Shown here one piece after another: positions 39,301-54,310 of a stretch of 64,000 bases of DNA. How positions within the stretch are numbered: the first letter of the stretch is position 1; every line of letters starts with the position of its first letter. The notes under the pieces were generated by a model. It ran no database searches. It was not told the origin of the DNA and worked only from the letters and a program-made list of their open reading frames with translations. The stretch covers positions 186,001 to 250,000 of the forward strand of contig NW_026089445.1 of the NCBI RefSeq assembly GCF_933775445.1, given 5' to 3'. Position numbers and translations under genes: made by a program. The DNA comes from Argentina anserina (Eukaryota; Streptophyta; Magnoliopsida; Rosales; Rosaceae).

Positions 39301-41960
39301 AAATACAATAGAAACTCGCATCAGAAGCCTTACAGAAAGATACTTAAACGAGAAATGAAAAGATACACAATTGGAATAGTAAAGATACGCAAACGATGTA
39401 AAGATACACAATTGGAATAGTAAAGATACGCAAACGATGTAAAGATACTCAGTTTGAAAGAAACACACTCCCACACTTGCAAAACTCTCAAATTCAATAG
39501 AAACTCGCATCAGAAAGCCTTACAGAAAGATACTCAAACGAGAAATGAAAAGATACACAATTGGAATAGTAAAGATACGCAAACGATGTAAAGATACTCA
39601 GTTTGAAAGAAACACACTCCCACACTTGCAAAACTCTCAAATACAATAGAAACTCGCATCAGAAAGCCTTACAGAAAGATACTCAAACGAGAAATGAAAA
39701 GATACACAATTGGAATAGTAAAGATACTCAAACGATGTAAAGATACACAATTAGAATAGTAAAGATACACAAACGATGTAAAGATACTCAGATTGAAAGA
39801 AACACACTCCCACACTTGCAAAACTCTCAAATACAATAGAAACTCGCATCAGAAGCCTTACAGAAAGATACTCAAACGAGAAATGAAAAGATACACAATT
39901 GGAATAGTAAAGATACGCAAACGATGTAAAGATACACAATTGGAATAGTAAAGATACGCAAACGATGTAAAGATACTCAGTTTGAAAGAAACACACTCCC
40001 ACACTTGCAAAACTCTCAAATACAATAGAAACTCGCATTAGAAGCCTTACAGAAATATACTCAAACGAGAAATGAAAAGATACACAATTGGAATAGTGAA
40101 GATACGCAAACGATGTAAAGATACACAATTGGAATAGTAAAGATACGCAAACGATGTAAAGATACTCAGTTTGAAAGAAACACACTCCCACACTTGCAAA
40201 ACTCTCAAATACAATAGAAACTCGCATTAGAAGCCTTACAGAAATATACTCAAACGAGAAATGAAAAGATACACAATTGCAATAGTAAAGATACGCAAAC
40301 GATGTAAAGATACACAATTGGAATAGTAAAGATACGCAAACGATGTAAAGATACACAATTGGAATAGTAAAGATACGCAAACGATGTAAAGATACGCAGT
40401 TTGAAAGAAACCCACTCCCACACTTGCAAAACTCTCAAATTCAATAGAAACTCGCATCAGAAAGCCTTACAGAAAGATACTCAAACGAGAAATGAAAAGA
40501 TACACAATTGGAATAGTAAAGATACGCAAACGATGTAAAGATACTCAGTTTGAAAGAAACACACTCCCACACTTGCAAAACTCTCAAATACAATAGAAAC
40601 TCGCATCAGAAGCCTTACAGAAAGATACTCAAACGAGAAATGAAAAGATACACAATTGGAATAGTAAAGATACGCAAACGATGTAAAGATACTCAGTTTG
40701 AAAGAAACACACTCCCACACTTGCAAAACTCTCAAATTCAATAGAAACTCGCATCAGAAAGCCTTACAGAAAGATACTCAAACGAGAAATGAAAAGATAC
40801 ACAATTGGAATAGTAAAGATACGCAAACGATGTAAAGATACTCAGTTTGAAAGAAACACACTCCCACACTTGCAAAACTCTCAAATTCAATAGAAACTCG
40901 CATCAGAAAGCCTTACAGAAAGATACTCAAACGAGAAATGAAAAGATACACAATTGGAATAGTAAAGATACGCAAACGATGTAAAGATACTCAGTTTGAA
41001 AGAAACACACTCCCACACATACAAAACTCTCAAATACAATAGAAACTCGCATCAGAAGCCTTACAGAAAGATACTTAAACGAGAAATGAAAAGATACACA
41101 ATTGGAATAGTAAAGATACGCAAACCATGTAAAGATACACAATTGGAATAGTAAAGATACGCAAACGATGTAAAGATACTCAGTTTGAAAGAAACACACT
41201 CCCACACTTGCAAAACTCTCAAATTCAATAGAAACTCGCATCAGAAAGCCTTACAGAAAGATACTCAAACGAGAAATGAAAAGATACACAATTGGAATAG
41301 TAAAGATACGCAAACGATGTAAAGATACTCAATTGGAATAGTAAAGATACGCAAACGATGTAAAGATACTCAGTTTGAAAGAAACACACTCCCACACTTG
41401 CAAAACTCTCAAATACAATAGAAACTCGCATTAGAAGCCTTACAGAAATATACTCAAACGAGAAATGAAAAGATACACAATTGGAATAGTAAAGATACGC
41501 AAACGATGTAAAGATACTCAGTTTGAAAGAAACACACTCCCACACTTGCAAAACTCTCAAATACAATAGAAACTCGCATCAGAAGCCTTACAGAAAGATA
41601 CTCAAACGAGAAATGAAAAGATACACAATTGGAATAGTAAAGATACGCAAACGATGTAAAGATACTCAGTTTGAAAGAAACACACTCCCACACTTGCAAA
41701 ACTCTCAAATTCAATAGAAACTCGCATCAGAAAGCCTTACAGAAAGATACTCAAACGAGAAATGAAAAGATACACAATTGGAATAGTAAAGATACGCAAA
41801 CGATGTAAAGATACTCAGTTTGAAAGAAACACACTCCCACACTTGCAAAACTCTCAAATTCAATAGAAACTCGCATCAGAAAGCCTTACAGAAAGATACT
41901 CAAACGAGAAATGAAAAGATACACAATTGGAATAGTAAAGATACGCAAACGATGTAAAGA
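33330..41960 (+). repeat. Super-repeat, 8,872-bp offset, copy 1
   Basis: This segment holds HOR starts at 34,153; 36,033; 37,913 and 39,834 (intervals 1,880, 1,880 and 1,921 bp), then a longer irregular part that completes an 8,872-bp period at 43,025. Private markers shared with copy 2 at exactly 8,872 bp are 'gcatgagaaag' (35,858), 'cacactttcaaaac' (37,218), 'gaaacccactccc' (about 40,409), 'caaaccatg' (about 41,123) and 'gatactcaattgg' (about 41,326). Boundaries are where the copies stop matching by eye. Confidence 0.88.
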
Positions 41961-42199
41961 TACTCAGTTTGAAAGAAACACACTCCCACACATACAAAAC
42001 TCTCAAATACAATAGAAACTCGCATCAGAAGCCTTACAGAAAGATACTTAAACGAGAAATGAAAAGATACACAATTGGAATAGTAAAGATACGCAAACGA
42101 TGTAAAGATACACAATTGGAATAGTAAAGATACGCAAACGATGTAAAGATACTCAGTTTGAAAGAAACACACTCCCACACTTGCAAAACTCTCAAATTC

Positions 42200-45100
42200 A
42201 ATAGAAACTCGCATCAGAAAGCCTTACAGAAAGATACTCAAACGAGAAATGAAAAGATACACAATTGGAATAGTAAAGATACGCAAACGATGTAAAGATA
42301 CTCAGTTTGAAAGAAACACACTCCCACACTTGCAAAACTCTCAAATTCAATAGAAACTCGCATCAGAAAGCCTTACAGAAAGATACTCAAACGAGAAATG
42401 AAAAGATACACAATTGGAATAGTAAAGATACGCAAACGATGTAAAGATACTCAGTTTGAAAGAAACACACTCCCACACTTGCAAAACTCTCAAATTCAAT
42501 AGAAACTCGCATCAGAAAGCCTTACAGAAAGATACTCAAACGAGAAATGAAAAGATACACAATTGGAATAGTAAAGATACGCAAACGATGTAAAGATACT
42601 CAGTTTGAAAGAAACACACTCCCACACATACAAAACTCTCAAATACAATAGAAACTCGCATCAGAAGCCTTACAGAAAGATACTTAAACGAGAAATGAAA
42701 AGATACACAATTGGAATAGTAAAGATACGCAAACGATGTAAAGATACACAATTGGAATAGTAAAGATACGCAAACGATGTAAAGATACTCAGTTTGAAAG
42801 AAACACACTCCCACACTTGCAAAACTCTCAAATACAATAGAAACTCGCATCAGAAAGCCTTACAGAAAGATACTCAAACGAGAAATGAAAAGATACACAA
42901 TTGGAATAGTAAAGATACGCAAACGATGTAAAGATACACAATTAGAATAGTAAAGATACACAAACGATGTAAAGATACTCAGATTGAAAGAAACACACTC
43001 CCACACTTGCAAAACTCTCAAATACAATAGAAACTCGCATCAGAAGCCTTACAGAAAGATACTCAAACGAGAAATGAAAAGATACACAATTGGAATAGTA
43101 AAGATACGCAAACGATGTAAAGATACACAATTGGAATAGTAAAGATACGCAAACGATGTAAAGATACTCAGTTTGAAAGAAACACACTCCCACACTTGCA
43201 AAACTCTCAAATACAATAGAAACTCGCATTAGAAGCCTTACAGAAATATACTCAAACGAGAAATGAAAAGATACACAATTGGAATAGTGAAGATACGCAA
43301 ACGATGTAAAGATACACAATTGGAATAGTAAAGATACGCAAACGATGTAAAGATACTCAGTTTGAAAGAAACACACTCCCACACTTGCAAAACTCTCAAA
43401 TACAATAGAAACTCGCATTAGAAGCCTTACAGAAATATACTCAAACGAGAAATGAAAAGATACACAATTGGAATAGTAAAGATACGCAAACGATGTAAAG
43501 ATACACAATTGGAATAGTAAAGATACGCAAACGATGTAAAGATACGCAGTTTGAAAGAAACACACTCCCACACTTGCAAAACTCTCAAATTCAATAGAAA
43601 CTCGCATCAGAAAGCCTTACAGAAAGATACTCAAACGAGAAATGAAAAGATACACAATTGGAATAGTAAAGATACGCAAACGATGTAAAGATACTCAGTT
43701 TGAAAGAAACACACTCCCACACTTGCAAAACTCTCAAATACAATAGAAACTCGCATCAGAAGCCTTACAGAAAGATACTCAAACGAGAAATGAAAAGATA
43801 CACAATTGCAATAGTAAAGATACGCAAACGATGTAAAGATACACAATTGGAATAGTAAAGATACGCAAACGATGTAAAGATACTCAGTTTGAAAGAAACA
43901 CACTCCCACACTTGCAAAACTCTCAAAATCAATAGAAACTCGCATCAGAAAGCCTTACAGAAAGATACTCAAATGAGAAATGAAAAGATACACAATTGGA
44001 ATAGTAAAGATACGCAAACGATGTAAAGATACTCAGTTTGAAAGAAACACACTCCCACACTTGCAAAACTCTCAAATTCAATAGAAACTCGCATCAGAAA
44101 GCCTTACAGAAAGATACTCAAACGAGAAATGAAAAGATACACAATTGGAATAGTAAAGATACGCAAACGATGTAAAGATACTCAGTTTGAAAGAAACACA
44201 CTCCCACACTTGCAAAACTCTCAAATTCAATAGAAACTCGCATCAGAAAGCCTTACAGAAAGATACTCAAACGAGAAATGAAAAGATACACAATTGGAAT
44301 AGTAAAGATACGCAAACGATGTAAAGATACTCAGTTTGAAAGAAACACACTCCCACACATACAAAACTCTCAAATACAATAGAAACTCGCATCAGAAGCC
44401 TTACAGAAAGATACTTAAACGAGAAATGAAAAGATACACAATTGGAATAGTAAAGATACGCAAACGATGTAAAGATACACAATTGGAATAGTAAAGATAC
44501 GCAAACGATGTAAAGATACTCAGTTTGAAAGAAACACACTCCCACACTTGCAAAACTCTCAAATTCAATAGAAACTCGCATCAGAAAGCCTTACAGAAAG
44601 ATACTCAAACGAGAAATGAAAAGATACACAATTGGAATAGTAAAGATACGCAAACGATGTAAAGATACTCAGTTTGAAAGAAACACACTCCCACACTTGC
44701 AAAACTCTCAAATACAATAGAAACTCGCATGAGAAAGCCTTACAGAAAGATACTCAAACGAGAAATGAAAAGATACACAATTGGAATAGTAAAGATACTC
44801 AAACGATGTAAAGATACACAATTAGAATAGTAAAGATACACAAACGATGTAAAGATACTCAGATTGAAAGAAACACACTCCCACACTTGCAAAACTCTCA
44901 AATACAATAGAAACTCGCATCAGAAGCCTTACAGAAAGATACTCAAACGAGAAATGAAAAGATACACAATTGGAATAGTAAAGATACGCAAACGATGTAA
45001 AGATACACAATTGGAATAGTAAAGATACGCAAACGATGTAAAGATACTCAGTTTGAAAGAAACACACTCCCACACTTGCAAAACTCTCAAATACAATAGA

Positions 45101-48100
45101 AACTCGCATTAGAAGCCTTACAGAAATATACTCAAACGAGAAATGAAAAGATACACAATTGGAATAGTGAAGATACGCAAACGATGTAAAGATACACAAT
45201 TGGAATAGTAAAGATACGCAAACGATGTAAAGATACTCAGTTTGAAAGAAACACACTCCCACACTTGCAAAACTCTCAAATACAATAGAAACTCGCATTA
45301 GAAGCCTTACAGAAATATACTCAAACGAGAAATGAAAAGATACACAATTGCAATAGTAAAGATACGCAAACGATGTAAAGATACACAATTGGAATAGTAA
45401 AGATACGCAAACGATGTAAAGATACACAATTGGAATAGTAAAGATACGCAAACGATGTAAAGATACTCAGTTTGAAAGAAACACACTCCCACACTTGCAA
45501 AACTCTCAAATTCAATAGAAACTCGCATCAGAAAGCCTTACAGAAAGATACTCAAACGAGAAATGAAAAGATACACAATTGGAATAGTAAAGATACGCAA
45601 ACGATGTAAAGATACTCAGTTTGAAAGAAACACACTCCCACACTTGCAAAACTCTCAAATACAATAGAAACTCGCATCAGAAGCCTTACAGAAAGATACT
45701 CAAACGAGAAATGAAAAGATACACAATTGGAATAGTAAAGATACGCAAACGATGTAAAGATACTCAGTTTGAAAGAAACACACTCCCACACTTGCAAAAC
45801 TCTCAAATTCAATAGAAACTCGCATCAGAAAGCCTTACAGAAAGATACTCAAACGAGAAATGAAAAGATACACAATTGGAATAGTAAAGATACGCAAACG
45901 ATGTAAAGATACTCAGTTTGAAAGAAACACACTCCCACACTTGCAAAACTCTCAAATTCAATAGAAACTCGCATCAGAAAGCCTTACAGAAAGATACTCA
46001 AACGAGAAATGAAAAGATACACAATTGGAATAGTAAAGATACGCAAACGATGTAAAGATACTCAGTTTGAAAGAAACACACTCCCACACTTTCAAAACTC
46101 TCAAATTCAATAGAAACTCGCATCAGAAAGCCTTACAGAAAGATACTCAAACGAGAAATGAAAAGATACACAATTGGAATAGTAAAGATACGCAAACGAT
46201 GTAAAGATACTCAGTTTGAAAGAAACACACTCCCACACATACAAAACTCTCAAATACAATAGAAACTCGCATCAGAAGCCTTACAGAAAGATACTTAAAC
46301 GAGAAATGAAAAGATACACAATTGGAATAGTAAAGATACGCAAACGATGTAAAGATACACAATTGGAATAGTAAAGATACGCAAACGATGTAAAGATACT
46401 CAGTTTGAAAGAAACACACTCCCACACTTGCAAAACTCTCAAATTCAATAGAAACTCGCATCAGAAAGCCTTACAGAAAGATACTCAAACGAGAAATGAA
46501 AAGATACACAATTGGAATAGTAAAGATACGCAAACGATGTAAAGATACTCAGTTTGAAAGAAACACACTCCCACACTTGCAAAACTCTCAAATACAATAG
46601 AAACTCGCATCAGAAAGCCTTACAGAAAGATACTCAAACGAGAAATGAAAAGATACACAATTGGAATAGTAAAGATACTCAAACGATGTAAAGATACACA
46701 ATTAGAATAGTAAAGATACACAAACGATGTAAAGATACTCAGATTGAAAGAAACACACTCCCACACTTGCAAAACTCTCAAATACAATAGAAACTCGCAT
46801 CAGAAGCCTTACAGAAAGATACTCAAACGAGAAATGAAAAGATACACAATTGGAATAGTAAAGATACGCAAACGATGTAAAGATACACAATTGGAATAGT
46901 AAAGATACGCAAACGATGTAAAGATACTCAGTTTGAAAGAAACACACTCCCACACTTGCAAAACTCTCAAATACAATAGAAACTCGCATTAGAAGCCTTA
47001 CAGAAATATACTCAAACGAGAAATGAAAAGATACACAATTGGAATAGTGAAGATACGCAAACGATGTAAAGATACACAATTGGAATAGTAAAGATACGCA
47101 AACGATGTAAAGATACTCAGTTTGAAAGAAACACACTCCCACACTTGCAAAACTCTCAAATACAATAGAAACTCGCATTAGAAGCCTTACAGAAATATAC
47201 TCAAACGAGAAATGAAAAGATACACAATTGCAATAGTAAAGATACGCAAACGATGTAAAGATACACAATTGGAATAGTAAAGATACGCAAACGATGTAAA
47301 GATACACAATTGGAATAGTAAAGATACGCAAACGATGTAAAGATACGCAGTTTGAAAGAAACACACTCCCACACTTGCAAAACTCTCAAATTCAATAGAA
47401 ACTCGCATCAGAAAGCCTTACAGAAAGATACTCAAACGAGAAATGAAAAGATACACAATTGGAATAGTAAAGATACGCAAACGATGTAAAGATACTCAGT
47501 TTGAAAGAAACACACTCCCACACTTGCAAAACTCTCAAATACAATAGAAACTCGCATCAGAAGCCTTACAGAAAGATACTCAAACGAGAAATGTAAAGAT
47601 ACACAATTGCAATAGTAAAGATACGCAAACGATGTAAAGATACACAATTGGAATAGTAAAGATACGCAAACGATGTAAAGATACTCAGTTTGAAAGAAAC
47701 ACACTCCCACACTTGCAAAACTCTCAAAATCAATAGAAACTCGCATCAGAAAGCCTTACAGAAAGATACTCAAATGAGAAATGAAAAGATACACAATTGG
47801 AATAGTAAAGATACGCAAACGATGTAAAGATACTCAGTTTGAAAGAAACACACTCCCACACTTGCAAAACTCTCAAATTCAATAGAAACTCGCATCAGAA
47901 AGCCTTACAGAAAGATACTCAAACGAGAAATGAAAAGATACACAATTGGAATAGTAAAGATACGCAAACGATGTAAAGATACTCAGTTTGAAAGAAACAC
48001 ACTCCCACACTTGCAAAACTCTCAAATTCAATAGAAACTCGCATCAGAAAGCCTTACAGAAAGATACTCAAACGAGAAATGAAAAGATACACAATTGGAA

Positions 48101-50832
48101 TAGTAAAGATACGCAAACGATGTAAAGATACTCAGTTTGAAAGAAACACACTCCCACACATACAAAACTCTCAAATACAATAGAAACTCGCATCAGAAGC
48201 CTTACAGAAAGATACTTAAACGAGAAATGAAAAGATACACAATTGGAATAGTAAAGATACGCAAACGATGTAAAGATACACAATTGGAATAGTAAAGATA
48301 CGCAAACGATGTAAAGATACTCAGTTTGAAAGAAACACACTCCCACACTTGCAAAACTCTCAAATTCAATAGAAACTCGCATCAGAAAGCCTTACAGAAA
48401 GATACTCAAACGAGAAATGAAAAGATACACAATTGGAATAGTAAAGATACGCAAACGATGTAAAGATACTCAGTTTGAAAGAAACACACTCCCACACTTG
48501 CAAAACTCTCAAATACAATAGAAACTCGCATCAGAAAGCCTTACAGAAAGATACTCAAACGAGAAATGAAAAGATACACAATTGGAATAGTAAAGATACT
48601 CAAACGATGTAAAGATACACAATTAGAATAGTAAAGATACACAAACGATGTAAAGATACTCAGATTGAAAGAAACACACTCCCACACTTGCAAAACTCTC
48701 AAATACAATAGAAACTCGCATCAGAAGCCTTACAGAAAGATACTCAAACGAGAAATGAAAAGATACACAATTGGAATAGTAAAGATACGCAAACGATGTA
48801 AAGATACACAATTGGAATAGTAAAGATACGCAAACGATGTAAAGATACTCAGTTTGAAAGAAACACACTCCCACACTTGCAAAACTCTCAAATACAATAG
48901 AAACTCGCATTAGAAGCCTTACAGAAATATACTCAAACGAGAAATGAAAAGATACACAATTGGAATAGTGAAGATACGCAAACGATGTAAAGATACACAA
49001 TTGGAATAGTAAAGATACGCAAACGATGTAAAGATACTCAGTTTGAAAGAAACACACTCCCACACTTGCAAAACTCTCAAATACAATAGAAACTCGCATT
49101 AGAAGCCTTACAGAAATATACTCAAACGAGAAATGAAAAGATACACAATTGCAATAGTAAAGATACGCAAACGATGTAAAGATACACAATTGGAATAGTA
49201 AAGATACGCAAACGATGTAAAGATACACAATTGGAATAGTAAAGATACGCAAACGATGTAAAGATACGCAGTTTGAAAGAAACCCACTCCCACACTTGCA
49301 AAACTCTCAAATTCAATAGAAACTCGCATCAGAAAGCCTTACAGAAAGATACTCAAACGAGAAATGAAAAGATACACAATTGGAATAGTAAAGATACGCA
49401 AACGATGTAAAGATACTCAGTTTGAAAGAAACACACTCCCACACTTGCAAAACTCTCAAATACAATAGAAACTCGCATCAGAAGCCTTACAGAAAGATAC
49501 TCAAACGAGAAATGAAAAGATACACAATTGGAATAGTAAAGATACGCAAACGATGTAAAGATACTCAGTTTGAAAGAAACACACTCCCACACTTGCAAAA
49601 CTCTCAAATTCAATAGAAACTCGCATCAGAAAGCCTTACAGAAAGATACTCAAACGAGAAATGAAAAGATACACAATTGGAATAGTAAAGATACGCAAAC
49701 GATGTAAAGATACTCAGTTTGAAAGAAACACACTCCCACACTTGCAAAACTCTCAAATTCAATAGAAACTCGCATCAGAAAGCCTTACAGAAAGATACTC
49801 AAACGAGAAATGAAAAGATACACAATTGGAATAGTAAAGATACGCAAACGATGTAAAGATACTCAGTTTGAAAGAAACACACTCCCACACATACAAAACT
49901 CTCAAATACAATAGAAACTCGCATCAGAAGCCTTACAGAAAGATACTTAAACGAGAAATGAAAAGATACACAATTGGAATAGTAAAGATACGCAAACCAT
50001 GTAAAGATACACAATTGGAATAGTAAAGATACGCAAACGATGTAAAGATACTCAGTTTGAAAGAAACACACTCCCACACTTGCAAAACTCTCAAATTCAA
50101 TAGAAACTCGCATCAGAAAGCCTTACAGAAAGATACTCAAACGAGAAATGAAAAGATACACAATTGGAATAGTAAAGATACGCAAACGATGTAAAGATAC
50201 TCAATTGGAATAGTAAAGATACGCAAACGATGTAAAGATACTCAGTTTGAAAGAAACACACTCCCACACTTGCAAAACTCTCAAATACAATAGAAACTCG
50301 CATTAGAAGCCTTACAGAAATATACTCAAACGAGAAATGAAAAGATACACAATTGGAATAGTAAAGATACGCAAACGATGTAAAGATACTCAGTTTGAAA
50401 GAAACACACTCCCACACTTGCAAAACTCTCAAATACAATAGAAACTCGCATCAGAAGCCTTACAGAAAGATACTCAAACGAGAAATGAAAAGATACACAA
50501 TTGGAATAGTAAAGATACGCAAACGATGTAAAGATACTCAGTTTGAAAGAAACACACTCCCACACTTGCAAAACTCTCAAATTCAATAGAAACTCGCATC
50601 AGAAAGCCTTACAGAAAGATACTCAAACGAGAAATGAAAAGATACACAATTGGAATAGTAAAGATACGCAAACGATGTAAAGATACTCAGTTTGAAAGAA
50701 ACACACTCCCACACTTGCAAAACTCTCAAATTCAATAGAAACTCGCATCAGAAAGCCTTACAGAAAGATACTCAAACGAGAAATGAAAAGATACACAATT
50801 GGAATAGTAAAGATACGCAAACGATGTAAAGA
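42200..50832 (+). repeat. Super-repeat, 8,872-bp offset, copy 2
   Basis: HOR starts at 43,025; 44,905; 46,785 and 48,706 mirror copy 1. I found only five single-base differences: 33,813/42,685, 35,421/44,293, 36,529/45,401, 36,595/45,467 and 38,722/47,594. Agreement stops near 50,833, where this copy goes to 'gatacacaattagaatag' while copy 1 goes to 'gatactcagtttg'. The list of differences is not exhaustive. Confidence 0.88.
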
Positions 50833-51050
50833 TACACAATTAGAATAGTAAAGATACACAAACGATGTAAAGATACTCAGATTGAAAGAAACACACTCCC
50901 ACACTTGCAAAACTCTCAAATACAATAGAAACTCGCATCAGAAGCCTTACAGAAAGATACTTAAACGAGAAATGAAAAGATACACAATTGGAATAGTAAA
51001 GATACGCAAACCATGTAAAGATACACAATTGGAATAGTAAAGATACGCAA
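50833..51050 (+). repeat. Junction between the super-repeat and the right-hand domain
   Basis: After the second 8,872-bp copy ends, an m11-type module ('ttagaatag', 'gatacacaaac', 'ctcagattg') leads directly into a monomer with 'gatacttaaacg' and 'caaaccatg' (about 51,011). The plain m1-to-m8 series is skipped. The order suggests a deletion by unequal exchange. Confidence 0.65.
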
Positions 51051-54000
51051 ACGATGTAAAGATACTCAGTTTGAAAGAAACACACTCCCACACTTGCAAA
51101 ACTCTCAAATTCAATAGAAACTCGCATCAGAAAGCCTTACAGAAAGATACTCAAACGAGAAATGAAAAGATACACAATTGGAATAGTAAAGATACGCAAA
51201 CGATGTAAAGATACTCAGTTTGAAAGAAACACACTCCCACACTTGCAAAACTCTCAAATACAATAGAAACTCGCATCAGAAAGCCTTACAGAAAGATACT
51301 CAAACGAGAAATGAAAAGATACACAATTGGAATAGTAAAGATACGCAAACGATGTAAAGATACACAATTAGAATAGTAAAGATACACAAACGATGTAAAG
51401 ATACTCAGATTGAAAGAAACACACTCCCACACTTGCAAAACTCTCAAATACAATAGAAACTCGCATCAGAAGCCTTACAGAAAGATACTCAAACGAGAAA
51501 TGAAAAGATACACAATTGGAATAGTAAAGATACGCAAACGATGTAAAGATACACAATTGGAATAGTAAAGATACGCAAACGATGTAAAGATACTCAGTTT
51601 GAAAGAAACACACTCCCACACTTGCAAAACTCTCAAATTCAATAGAAACTCGCATCAGAAAGCCTTACAGAAAGATACTCAAACGAGAAATGAAAAGATA
51701 CACAATTGGAATAGTAAAGATACGCAAACGATGTAAAGATACTCAGTTTGAAAGAAACACACTCCCACACTTGCAAAACTCTCAAATTCAATAGAAACTC
51801 GCATCAGAAAGCCTTACAGAAAGATACTCAAACGAGAAATGAAAAGATACACAATTGGAATAGTAAAGATACGCAAACGATGTAAAGATACACAGTTTGA
51901 AAGAAACACACTCCCACACTTGCAAAACTCTCAAATACAATAGAAACTCGCATCAGAAGCCTTACAGAAAGATACTTAAACGAGAAATGAAAAGATACAC
52001 AATTGGAATAGTAAAGATACGCAAACCATGTAAAGATACACAATTGGAATAGTAAAGATACGCAAACGATGTAAAGATACTCAGTTTGAAAGAAACACAC
52101 TCCCACACTTGCAAAACTCTCAAATTCAATAGAAACTCGCATCAGAAAGCCTTACAGAAAGATACTCAAACGAGAAATGAAAAGATACACAATTGGAATA
52201 GTAAAGATACGCAAACGATGTAAAGATACTCAGTTTGAAAGAAACACACTCCCACACTTGCAAAACTCTCAAATACAATAGAAACTCGCATCAGAAAGCC
52301 TTACAGAAAGATACTCAAACGAGAAATGAAAAGATACACAATTGGAATAGTAAAGATACGCAAACGATGTAAAAATACACAATTAGAATAGTAAAGATAC
52401 ACAAACGATGTAAAGATACTCAGATTGAAAGAAACACACTCCCACACTTGCAAAACTCTCAAATACAATAGAAACTCGCATCAGAAGCCTTACAGAAAGA
52501 TACTCAAACGAGAAATGAAAAGATACACAATTGGAATAGTAAAGATACGCAAACGATGTAAAGATACACAATTGGAATAGTAAAGATACGCAAACGATGT
52601 AAAGATACTCAGTTTGAAAGAAACACACTCCCACACTTGCAAAACTCTCAAATACAATAGAAACTCGCATTAGAAGCCTTACAGAAATATACTCAAACGA
52701 GAAATGAAAAGATACACAATTGCAATAGTAAAGATACGCAAACGATGTAAAGATACACAATTGGAATAGTAAAGATACGCAAATGATGTAAAGATACACA
52801 ATTGGAATAGTAAAGATACGCAAACGATGTAAAGATACGCAGTTTGAAAGAAACACACTCCCACACTTGCAAAACTCTCAAATTCAATAGAAACTCGCAT
52901 CAGAAAGCCTAACAGAAAGATACTCAAACGAGAAATGAAAAGATACACAATTGGAATAGTAAAGATACGCAAACGATGTAAAGATACTCAGTTTGAAAGA
53001 AACACACTCCCACACTTGCAAAACTCTCAAATACAATAGAAACTCGCATCAGAAGCCTTACAGAAAGATACTCAAACGAGAAATGAAAAGATACACAATT
53101 GCAATAGTAAAGATACGCAAACGATGTAAAGATACACAATTGGAATAGTAAAGATACGCAAACGATGTAAAGATACTCAGTTTGAAAGAAACACACTCCC
53201 ACACTTGCAAAACTCTCAAAATCAATAGAAACTCGCATCAGAAAGCCTTACAGAAAGATACTCAAATGAGAAATGAAAAGATACACAATTGGAATAGTAA
53301 AGATACGCAAACGATGTAAAGATACTCAGTTTGAAAGAAACACACTCCCACACTTGCAAAACTCTCAAATACAATAGACACTCGCATCAGAAGCCTTACA
53401 GAAAGATACTCAAACGAGAAATGAAAAGATACACAATTGGAATAGTGAAGATACGCAAACGATGTAAAAATACACAATTGGAATAGTAAAGATACGCAAA
53501 CGATGTAAAGATACTCAGTTTGAAAGAAACACACTCCCACACTTGCAAAACTCTCAAATTCAATAGAAACTCGCATCAGAAAGCCTTACAGAAAGATACT
53601 CAAACGAGAAATGAAAAGACACACAATTGGAATAGTAAAGACACGCAAACGATGTAAAGATACACAATTGGAATAGTAAAGATACGCAAACGATGTAAAG
53701 ATACTCAGTTTGAAAGAAACACACTCCCACACTTGCAAAACTCTCAAATACAATAGAAACTCGCATTAGAAGCCTTACAGAAATATACTCAAACGAGAAA
53801 TGAAAAGATACACAATTGGAATAGTGAAGATACGCAAACGATGTAAACATACACAATTGGAATAGTAAAGATACGCAAACGATGTAAAGATACTCAGTTT
53901 GAAGGAAACACACTCCACCACTTGCAAAACTCTCAAATTCAATAGAAACTCGCATCAGAAGCCTTACAGAAAGATACTCAAACGAGAAATGAAAAGATAC

Positions 54001-54310
54001 ACAATTGCAATAGTAAAGATACGCAAACGATGTAAAGATACACAATTGGAATAGTAAAGATACGCAAACGATGTAAAGATACACAATTGGAATAGTAAAG
54101 ATACGCAAACGATGTAAAGATAGGCAGTTTGAAAGAAACACACTCCCACACTTGCAAAACTCTCAAATTCAATAGAAACTCGCATCAGAAAGCCTTACAG
54201 AAAGATACTCAAAGGAGAAATTAAAAGATACACAATTGGAATAGTAAAGATACGCAAACGATGTAAAGATACTCAGTTTGAAAGAAACACACTCCCACAC
54301 TTCCAAAACT
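51050..54310 (+). repeat. Approximately 3.2-kb duplicated segment, 5,859-bp offset, copy 1
   Basis: Shared markers at a constant 5,859 bp are 'gatacacagtttg' (about 51,889), 'caaaccatg' (about 52,024), 'caaatgatg' (about 52,781), 'cctaacag' (about 52,909), 'gacacacaattgg' with 'gacacgcaaac' (about 53,620-53,645), 'gtaaacatacac' (about 53,845), 'gaaggaaacacactccacc' (about 53,902), 'gataggcag' (about 54,119) and 'caaaggag' (about 54,211). It contains shortened 11-monomer HOR units starting at about 51,451 and 52,466. Confidence 0.82.

Noticed and set aside
15887..48000. Many minus-strand open reading frames of 64-221 codons with near-identical hydrophobic translations, as possible genes or a membrane-protein family.
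   Set aside because: They are shadows of the tandem repeat. Their lengths follow module and monomer arithmetic, the frame changes with every 149- or 190-bp monomer, and overlapping versions exist in other frames. I recognise no domain, and there is no promoter or terminator context.
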